The notes beneath the pieces are model-generated. The model was not told the origin of the DNA. It was given only the letters and a program-made list of their open reading frames with translations, and did no database searches. A DNA stretch of 64,000 nt from NCBI GenBank assembly GCA_963696505.1, contig CAVOKN010000012.1, positions 1 to 64,000 of the forward strand, written 5' to 3'. Origin of the DNA: CAVOKN01 sp963696505 (GTDB taxonomy: Bacteria > Pseudomonadota > Gammaproteobacteria > Burkholderiales > Rhodocyclaceae). Numbering within the stretch: the stretch's first letter is position 1; every line of letters begins with the position of its first letter. Positions 53,730 through 59,710 of this stretch are shown here, in pieces. The translations under genes were made by a program, and so were the position numbers.

Positions 53730-53758
53730 TTGATTATTTGTCGAGTTTGGCGTATGTT
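53730..53758 (+). promoter_or_regulatory. predicted promoter of the second AbiE operon
   Basis: TTGATT (53730-53735), 17-bp spacer, TATGTT (53753-53758). The ATG at 53764 lies close to the expected +1. The promoter begins ~20 bp after the spacer tag, so each cassette would carry its own promoter. Confidence 0.5.
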
Positions 53759-53763
53759 ACGGC

Positions 53764-54582
53764 ATGGCTTCCCTCGAAACCTACCTCGACGATCTGCTCA
53801 GGCACGGCCGCGCCTGCTTCTCCCGGGATGATGTAGCCGCTGCGCTGGGCCTAAAGCCGCAGGCACTAGCCGCGGCGCTCACGCGGGCAATCAAAAAACA
53901 TCGCTTGGCGAACCCCAGGCATGGCTTCTATCTCGTCCTGCGCCCGGAAGATCAGATCGCCGGCGCGCCAGACCCAGTGAAGTGGATTGATCCGCTGATG
54001 AAGCATCAGGGGATCGACTATCGCATTTCGTTGCTGCGTGCGGCGGCATTCCACGGCTCGTCGCATCAAGCCAGCATGGTCTTCCAGGTCGTGGTGCCGA
54101 GGCAGTTGCGGGACTTCGACCTGGGTCGTCACCGCCTGCAGTTCCTCTATCAGGGAGCTGTGGCATTCGCTCAACTAAACAAGCCCGAGCTGGTCGATCA
54201 GATGAAGAGCGATGCCGGCTTCGCAAAGGTGGCCGGCGTCGAGCTGACGTTGCTCGACTGCGTGCGCTACTTCCACAAGGCGGCCGGCATCAACGGCGTC
54301 GCGCAGATCGCCAAGGACATCGGCGCAAAGGCCAATCCGCGCGCGCTGGAAAAGGCGGCTGCCGCGTACGAAAACTCGGCTGTACGTCGGCTCGGCTATT
54401 TGCTCGAACGGACGGGTCACTGTCGCCAGTCCCGTGCGCTGGAGCCCTTCGTCAGGCAAGCCAAGACGACGCTGTCACTGGATCCCGCCGTGAAGCCCAT
54501 CGTGGCAGCGCTGGCGCAGGTTCACGAGAGAAACGCCAAGTGGAAGCTCATGATCAATGAAACGGTGGAGGTCGCAGAATGA
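53764..54582 (+). CDS. AbiEi-type antitoxin, second AbiE operon
   Basis: A 272-residue protein. SLETYLDDLLRHGRACFSRD and DVAAALGLKPQALAAALTRA form the winged helix, followed by RLANPRHGFYLVLRPEDQ. The C-terminal domain contains VELTLLDCVRYFHKAAGING and RRLGYLLERTGHC, as in type IV AbiEi antitoxins. It is longer than, and not closely related to, the first AbiEi at 39569. It shares ATGA with the downstream nucleotidyltransferase. Confidence 0.88.
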   Translation: MASLETYLDDLLRHGRACFSRDDVAAALGLKPQALAAALTRAIKKHRLANPRHGFYLVLRPEDQIAGAPDPVKWIDPLMKHQGIDYRISLLRAAAFHGSSHQASMVFQVVVPRQLRDFDLGRHRLQFLYQGAVAFAQLNKPELVDQMKSDAGFAKVAGVELTLLDCVRYFHKAAGINGVAQIAKDIGAKANPRALEKAAAAYENSAVRRLGYLLERTGHCRQSRALEPFVRQAKTTLSLDPAVKPIVAALAQVHERNAKWKLMINETVEVAE

Positions 54583-55457
54583 TTCCCACCGCCTTCCTGC
54601 AGGCGTGGAGTGTTGAGGCGCCTTGGCCGGACCTGAGGCAGGTCGAGCAGGATCTGATCATCAGTCGCGCGCTGTGCGACCTGTTCAACGCGCCGGCGCT
54701 GAGGGACAAGGTAACGTTCCGGGGCGGAACGGCAATCCACAAATTGCTGTTCAAGCAGCCGCTGCGCTATTCGGAAGACATCGACCTCGTGCAAGTGAAG
54801 GCTGAGCCCATCGGTACGACGGTCAACGCAATTCGGGAATCGTTGTCGTGGCTTGGAAGATGCCAAAGGGAGCAGGCAGGTCATTCGATGCACCTGGTCT
54901 TCAAGTTCACCCCCGAGGTCGATTCCCAGGCCACGCTAAAGCTCAAGGTCGAGATCAACACCCGCGAGCACACGAACCTGCTCGGCATCAAGCGATATCC
55001 CTTTGCATTCGAAAATGACTGGTACAGAGGAAAGAGCGAGATCGCGTCTTTCGAGCCCGAGGAACTATTTGGCACGAAGCTGCGCGCGCTGTTGCAGCGA
55101 CGCGCGAGCCGCGACCTGTTCGATTTGCATCAGGGACTGGAGCAACTTGCGCTGGCCCCGAAAAAAGTCATCGCATGTTTTGACCACTATCTGGCATTGG
55201 AAGGCAAGCCGATCACGCGCGCGATGGCCGAGCAGCGCATGCTTGAAAAGCTCACACGGAGCCTGACAGAGGACATAACGCCGCTGCTACCGGCGGGTAT
55301 TCGTTTCGAAGAGGCCGATGCGATCCATGCGTTCGAGCGGGTTTGGACCGAGCTGATTGCGAAAATCGGCGGGGAGGGGTGGAAGCTCGCGGACCCAGTA
55401 CTCGAAGAATTGCGCGTAAAGCGATTTCCGGGACTTCTGGCGTCACGGCATCAGTAG
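54579..55457 (+). CDS. AbiEii-type nucleotidyltransferase toxin, second AbiE operon
   Basis: A 292-residue AbiEii/AbiGii protein: LRDKVTFRGGTAIHKLLFKQ followed by PLRYSEDIDLVQV gives the GG..H..YSEDIDL nucleotidyltransferase signature. EELFGTKLRALLQRRASRDL and FDLHQGLEQL match the C-terminal part. All motifs are intact. It overlaps the antitoxin by 4 nt. Sequence differs strongly from the first AbiEii at 40180, so the two operons are not a recent duplication. Confidence 0.9.
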   Translation: MIPTAFLQAWSVEAPWPDLRQVEQDLIISRALCDLFNAPALRDKVTFRGGTAIHKLLFKQPLRYSEDIDLVQVKAEPIGTTVNAIRESLSWLGRCQREQAGHSMHLVFKFTPEVDSQATLKLKVEINTREHTNLLGIKRYPFAFENDWYRGKSEIASFEPEELFGTKLRALLQRRASRDLFDLHQGLEQLALAPKKVIACFDHYLALEGKPITRAMAEQRMLEKLTRSLTEDITPLLPAGIRFEEADAIHAFERVWTELIAKIGGEGWKLADPVLEELRVKRFPGLLASRHQ

Positions 55458-55553
55458 CGGCGTGTGTGATTACCCGGCACGAAAGTGAGCCCACGTCCGA
55501 CTGGTCTTACATCGCAAGAGAGTGTGCAGAACCGAACTCATGAGGGAAAGCAA

Positions 55554-55805
55554 ATGACGACAACGGCAAAACCGTTGATTGGTGCGCCCTCAACGTCTCC
55601 AAGCTGGGACGCCATCAATTGGCGAACCGTGCAAAAGGATGTTCTGCGGCTGCAGATGCGTATTGCGAAGGCAACTCGGGCTTGCACCACCGATCCGAGA
55701 TGCCGGGTCACACCGGCCTTAGTAAGGCTCGATCCGTGTGATGGGAAACTATCATGCACGGTTCTTAGAGGGCTGGGGACGGGCAACCGTCCCTGGCTAC
55801 TCGAC
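55554..55805 (+). mobile_element. group II intron with deleted reverse-transcriptase gene
   Basis: The 5' part encodes MTTTAKPLIGAPSTSPSWDA and INWRTVQKDVLRLQMRIAKA, the start of group II intron maturases (LtrA-like). After ~45 residues the gene is lost. Directly after it lies an intact-looking domain V at 55731-55764 (starts GATCCGTGTGATGGGAAAC, ends GCACGGTTC), then a domain VI hairpin with a bulge and a 3' end CTACTCGAC at 55805. The deletion removed the RT, so the copy cannot move on its own but might still be spliced in trans if domain I-III exist upstream, which I do not see. Confidence 0.8.
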
Positions 55806-55936
55806 TAATGGCCGGGTGCAGGCTTTCGCTCCCGCCCGACGAAGGTCAGCTTCAGCTCAGCAAACCGACGCTCACGGTACCCCTGCCTGCTCCACTCTCC
55901 GCACTGCCGAAACGCAGCCAGGGTCCCCGACGGGCG

Positions 55937-55951
55937 TTCCGCTTCACGGAA
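55937..55951. promoter_or_regulatory. HigA-type operator TTCCG-N5-CGGAA (copy 2)
   Basis: Same inverted repeat and same 26-bp distance from the HigB start as copy 1 at 52481-52495. The central bases differ (CTTCA versus CTTGA). Confidence 0.55.
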
Positions 55952-55976
55952 TCCTTCTGGCGGATCAAAATCGCGC

Positions 55977-56255
55977 ATGATTCGCTCGTTCGCGTGCGCT
56001 GATACCGAGGCCTTGTTTCACAGCCGCCCGGTATCCCGCTTGCGCAACATCGAGCGCGTCGCGAGGCGCATGTTGCTTCAGATCCGCGCCGCCACGCAAC
56101 TCGCCAGCCTGCGTGTTCCGCCCGGCAATCAACTGGAGGCACTGAATGCCGACCGCAAGGGCCAGCACAGCATCCGCATCAACGACCAGTGGCGAATCTG
56201 CTTTGTTTGGAAGACCGACGGTGCGTACCGGGTCGAGATCGTGGGCTACCACTAG
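55977..56255 (+). CDS. RelE/HigB-type toxin, copy 2
   Basis: A 92-residue toxin nearly identical in layout to copy 1: FACADTEALFHSRPVSRLRN, LQIRAATQLASLRVPPGNQL, EALNADRKGQHSIRINDQWR, ICFVWKTDGAYRVEIVGYH. Most differences are conservative (e.g. R/K, L/I), so both copies appear to be under selection. The mobile-intron remnant lies ~170 bp upstream. Confidence 0.9.
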   Translation: MIRSFACADTEALFHSRPVSRLRNIERVARRMLLQIRAATQLASLRVPPGNQLEALNADRKGQHSIRINDQWRICFVWKTDGAYRVEIVGYH

Positions 56256-56266
56256 GAGTTCGAAAC

Positions 56267-56572
56267 ATGGCCAAGTTGCTTGACGAGATTCATCCGGGCG
56301 AGATACTTTTGCAGGATTTCATGAAGCCCATGGGCATCAGTGCCAGCCAGCTCGCGGCGGACATCGACGTCTCGCCCAGCAGGATCAGCGAGCTGGTCAA
56401 TGGCCAGCGCCCCATCACAGCGGACACCGCGCTTCGGCTCGGGTTGTCCTTCGGCATGGAGCCCCGGTTCTGGCTGAACCTGCAGTCCGAGTACGACATT
56501 CGAGTCGCGGACCGGGAACTCCGGGCCAAGCTCTCGCCGAGGATCCGCGTTTTTCAGCCGGTGGCGGGGTGA
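56267..56572 (+). CDS. HigA-type antitoxin, copy 2
   Basis: A 101-residue XRE-family antitoxin: LLDEIHPGEILLQDFMKPMG, SASQLAADIDVSPSRISELV, NGQRPITADTALRLGLSFGM. It differs from copy 1 at about ten positions. Cross-neutralisation between the two pairs is likely. Spacer S5 starts 93 bp after the stop, as S4 does after copy 1. Confidence 0.92.
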   Translation: MAKLLDEIHPGEILLQDFMKPMGISASQLAADIDVSPSRISELVNGQRPITADTALRLGLSFGMEPRFWLNLQSEYDIRVADRELRAKLSPRIRVFQPVAG

Positions 56573-56662
56573 CGGTCCGCTCTCGAGCCTTGGCACGACC
56601 GGTGGGTGAAGGCGCGGGTGCTCGCAACGGGACTGGTGCGGGTTCTTGCGCGCCTTGCCGAC

Positions 56663-57001
56663 GGTGACGGTAAGAAATCTGACAAAAAAGTGCGATGGAA
56701 AAAATTGGGTCGTTTGATGCCCACGGCTTGTCGATTTTCTTCCGAGGTTCAGCACAGGGTTCGGCACAGGGCTCGCGAATCCTTCGGGAGCCGATAGATC
56801 TCGAAAGATCAGGTTCGACGCAATCGCCTGCAAAGCCGCGCCAATGCTGATGCCTCACACCTTGACGGTAAAAATGACGGTAAAGCTCCGCGATTCGGCG
56901 TGGAGTCTAATGAAGAGCAAAAGCTTAGAAGGCTCGTTGATGACTGAGTGCGTGTAGAGGTCTTTCGAGATCCGTCGCAGCGTATCGGGGACTATCGATT
57001 C
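56663..57001. repeat. cassette spacer S5 (TGACGGTAAA family, type B)
   Basis: TGACGGTAAG at 56665 with a following AAAAAATTGGGTCGTTTGATGCC block; GATAGATCTCGAAAGAT at 56793; CGCGCCAATGCTGAT; tandem TGACGGTAAAAATGACGGTAAA at 56863-56884; AGAAGGCTCGTTGAT; a degraded tag GACTGAGTGCGTGTAG at 56942; and a GATCCGTCG...GACTATCG tail. It matches S2 and S4 in order. Confidence 0.88.
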
Positions 57002-57039
57002 CACCAGCAAAGCCTCTCAATCGAGTGCCTGGGCCTGCT

Positions 57040-57440
57040 TTAACAGGCCGATGACCGCGGGTCGCTGGCAGTGCTGATCGCAACGGCTAGGCGCGAGGCC
57101 AAGGCGGCAAGTTTCTTGTCGAGCGTCCAGAGCAATGTATCCGGAGTCAGGAGGACGGAAGCGAGCAAAGCCATGTCAATGGCGCCGCAGCCCGAGTCAT
57201 GGGATTTCTCCCTCTCGATAAGGACAAGTGTCTCGTCGGTTGTCGTGACGACTACCTGCTGCAGCTTCTTAGGATCGTCGATTGTGCGCTCGCGTGGCGC
57301 CGGTGGTGTGCCGCATGCGAGTTCAAGTACGATAAGCGGATGGCACAGTATCTGGCCCGTCGCATGCAACGATTGTAATAGTGGGTCTGCGCGGCGGATT
57401 GCGCAACCCAGACCGATGTACCCGCGAGGACCAGGCTCAC
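57040..57440 (-). pseudogene. VapC PIN-domain toxin, frameshifted and lacking the first catalytic Asp
   Basis: From GTG 57440 the frame reads VSLVLAGTSVWVAQSAAQT. VapC proteins have VLVDTSVW here, so the first catalytic Asp is Gly. A shift near 57380 follows; the next frame gives DPLLQSLHATGQILCHPLIV, VLELACGTPPAPRERTIDD, DSGCGAIDMALLASVLLTPD and TLLWTLDKKLAALASRLAVA, the rest of a PIN domain. Both lesions inactivate it. Its start overlaps the VapB stop as GTGA. Confidence 0.78.
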
Positions 57441-57588
57441 CGGCCCAATTGTTCGGCAGGTCGCCGACGAGGAATGTCCTTCATCGCAGGAGCTTTGCCG
57501 CCCAAGGCGGCAAGGCGTTTGCCTGCCAGCACTCGCACGAACACCTTCATCGCCTCACGAAACAGGTCGCCCTTGTCCATCGTCACGG
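57437..57588 (-). pseudogene. VapB antitoxin, 5'-truncated
   Basis: The minus-strand frame TMDKGDLFREAMKVFVRVLA followed by GKRLAALGGKAPAMKDIPRR is the C-terminal two thirds of a VapB_antitoxin protein. The N-terminal DNA-binding strand is missing because IS21-type sequence replaces it at ~57589. Stop TGA at 57437-57439 overlaps the VapC start. Confidence 0.7.
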
Positions 57589-58208
57589 ATCGGCGACCAA
57601 TCCCGGCTGCTGGAGCGCCGCTACCAGCTCTCCGGCCTGGAGGAGCGCGCTTCGCTGGCGGAATTCGACTGGGGCTACAACCCCAAGATCCCCAAGCGGA
57701 CCTGCTTCGAGCTGCATACCCTGAAGTTCATCGCCGAGGGCGAAGCCGCACTGCTGATCGGTCAACCCGGCACTGGGAAGAGCCACGTCGCCAAGGCCAT
57801 CGCCTATGCGGCGCTGCGCTCGGGGCTACGCGTGCTCTACAGCGAAGCCGATGAGCTGCTGGGCGGCCTCGGGCAGGCTTCGCCCGCCGACAAGCGCAAG
57901 CTCCTCAAACCCGTCATCGACGCCGATCTGCTCGTGCTCGACGACCTGTTCCTGGCCCGCCAACTCCCGGCGGAGGCCGCCGATGTCCTGCAATCGATCC
58001 TGCACAAGCGCTACAAGCTGCGACGCAGCTCGCTCATCACCTCAAACCGGATCATCGACGACTGGCACAAATACCTCGGGGATGCCGCACTGGCCACCGC
58101 CATCCTCGACCGCTCTTGCATCGCAGCGTGTTGGCGGAGTTCCGCGGCAAGAGCTATCGCCTCAAAGAGGCCGCCAGCCGCCTTGCCAAAGCTACCCAAT
58201 CCGAGTAA
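57589..58208 (+). pseudogene. IS21-family IstB helper ATPase, 5'-truncated and frameshifted
   Basis: Begins inside the protein (QSRLLERRYQLSGLEERASL) and contains Walker A LLIGQPGTGKSHVAKAIAYA, Walker B DLLVLDDLFLARQLP and SSLITSNRIIDDWHKYLGD, the IstB core. After DAALATAILDR at ~58115 a one-base loss shifts the frame; the other frame ends LLHRSVLAEFRGKSYRLKEA and ...KATQSE at 58206-58208. IstA is absent. Downstream (to ~58290) a GAATTTCAAGTGGCC-type sequence resembles an IS21 right end. Confidence 0.8.
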
Positions 58209-58310
58209 CAATCCCCACCCTCCTGTCTGCGCCCCTGGGGGAATTTGACCTGGCCACAGGTGGAGGAATTTCAAGTGGCCGCCGGGGGTTGGGTGCCTCC
58301 AGACCAGCGC

Positions 58311-58421
58311 CGTGACGGTAAAGAAATCTCCGCAGAACTTCTACGCCACAATATGTTGGGCCATTTGTTGCCGCCACTTTCCTCGCGCCATCGCGAACGG
58401 CAGAAGGCCCCGTTGATGCCG
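58311..58421. repeat. cassette spacer S6 (TGACGGTAAA family, short)
   Basis: TGACGGTAAA at 58313 with the downstream GCCACAATATGTTGGG..TTTGTTGCCG block and an AGAAGGCCCCGTTGATG segment. The tag and palindromes are missing. It starts 105 bp after the IstB stop. It is the last spacer; ordinary chromosomal genes follow. Confidence 0.75.
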
Positions 58422-58465
58422 CATGGAAGCCCGGCGGCGGGCCGCGTTGTCGGGACTGCACGGCC

Positions 58466-59554
58466 ATGCACCTGGTTGCGGACATAAGCAGTCACGGCTA
58501 CGGTCATCTGGCGCAGACGGCGCCGGTTCTCAACCGGCTTGCCGAACTGCTGCCCGGGCTGCGCATCACGGTGCGCACGCTGCTGCCGCGGCGGTTGGTG
58601 GCGCTGCGGCTGCGTTGCGGCCACGTTCTGGAGCCCCGCGGGATGGACGTCGGCATGCCGATGCGCGACGCCACGCGGGTCGATCTGGAGGCGGCGCGCA
58701 CCGCCTACGACGCCCTCCACTGTGACTGGGCGGCGCGGGTCGCACGCGAGGCCGGCGCCCTGGACGCCTTGCGTCCCGACCTGCTGCTCGCCAACGTGCC
58801 TTATCTGAGCCTCGGGGCCGCCGCCCTGGCCGGCGTCCGGGCGGTGGCCATGTGCTCCTTGAACTGGCTCGACCTCTATCGCGAGCTGTGCGCGCCCGCC
58901 CACAGCCCGGCGATCCGGATCCTGGGCGAGATGGAGGCCGCTCATGCCACCGCGGGTGCATTCCTTGCGCCCGAGCCTTCGATGCCGATGCCCGCGCTGG
59001 CATCCGCGCTGACAAAAGTCAGAGCCGTGGGACCGGTGGCCGACCCCGGCCGCCGGCGGCGCGAGGAACTCGCGCGGCGCCTCGGCATTCCTGCCGACCG
59101 GCCGCTGGTGCTCGTGTCCATGGGGGGCATCAGCTACGGCCTGCGTTGCGCCGCCTGGCCGCAGTCCCGTGATCTGTTCTTCATCGTGCCCGACCGGGTC
59201 GAGGGGAAGCGCTGTGACATGGCTGACCTCGAGTCGCTCGGCATGCCGTTTCCCGACGTCCTTGCATCGGCGGACGCACTGATCACCAAGCCGGGCTACG
59301 GCAGTTTCGTCGAAGCGGCGTGCGGCGGGCTCGCCGTGGGCTACCTGCGGCGCGAGGCCTGGCCCGAGGAGGCGCCGCTGCTGAGCTGGCTCCACGATCA
59401 TGCCCGGTGCATCGAAGTGGGCGAGACCGCATTGCAGCGCGGCGATTTCCATGCCGAGCTGTCCCGCTGTCTCGTCGCCGAGCCGCCGCCGCCGGTGCTG
59501 CCGAGCGGGGTGGAGGAGGTCGCGGCGATCCTCGCTGCAATGCTGTTCGAGTAG
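58466..59554 (+). CDS. MurG/GT-B-like glycosyltransferase
   Basis: A 362-residue protein. The N-terminus LVADISSHGYGHLAQTAPVL (HGxGHxxQ) is typical of GT-B acceptor-binding domains similar to the L-arabinokinase N-terminus and MurG. The second half has RPLVLVSMGGISYGLRC and ITKPGYGSFVEAACGGLAVG, the donor-nucleotide site with conserved Gly-Tyr-Gly. It presumably transfers a sugar to an envelope glycolipid or polymer; acceptor unknown. No signal peptide. Followed by a palindrome and then signalling genes. Confidence 0.75.
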   Translation: MHLVADISSHGYGHLAQTAPVLNRLAELLPGLRITVRTLLPRRLVALRLRCGHVLEPRGMDVGMPMRDATRVDLEAARTAYDALHCDWAARVAREAGALDALRPDLLLANVPYLSLGAAALAGVRAVAMCSLNWLDLYRELCAPAHSPAIRILGEMEAAHATAGAFLAPEPSMPMPALASALTKVRAVGPVADPGRRRREELARRLGIPADRPLVLVSMGGISYGLRCAAWPQSRDLFFIVPDRVEGKRCDMADLESLGMPFPDVLASADALITKPGYGSFVEAACGGLAVGYLRREAWPEEAPLLSWLHDHARCIEVGETALQRGDFHAELSRCLVAEPPPPVLPSGVEEVAAILAAMLFE

Positions 59555-59604
59555 GCGGCGCGGCCCGCCGGGGCTAGCGGTTCTGCGAGTGCGCACTATT
59601 CCTC

Positions 59605-59626
59605 ACTGTAAGCAAGAACTTACAGT
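59605..59626. promoter_or_regulatory. perfect palindrome ACTGTAAG-N6-CTTACAGT
   Basis: An 8-bp perfect inverted repeat with a 6-bp loop in the 156-bp gap between the glycosyltransferase and the HDOD kinase gene. No T-run follows, so it is more likely an operator than a terminator. Confidence 0.45.
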
Positions 59627-59710
59627 CAAAGGGTACTCCGTCACGCGTCGCGGCTCCCGACGCACTTACCATGCCCGCACCGACAAAGCAGGGCCCACTT
59701 CGGGCATGCC

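Noticed and set aside
35886..58421. TGACGGTAAA spacers as integron attC sites
   Set aside because: No RYYYAAC/GTTRRRY pair could be aligned, spacers are 110-730 bp with several motifs, and no integron integrase is visible.
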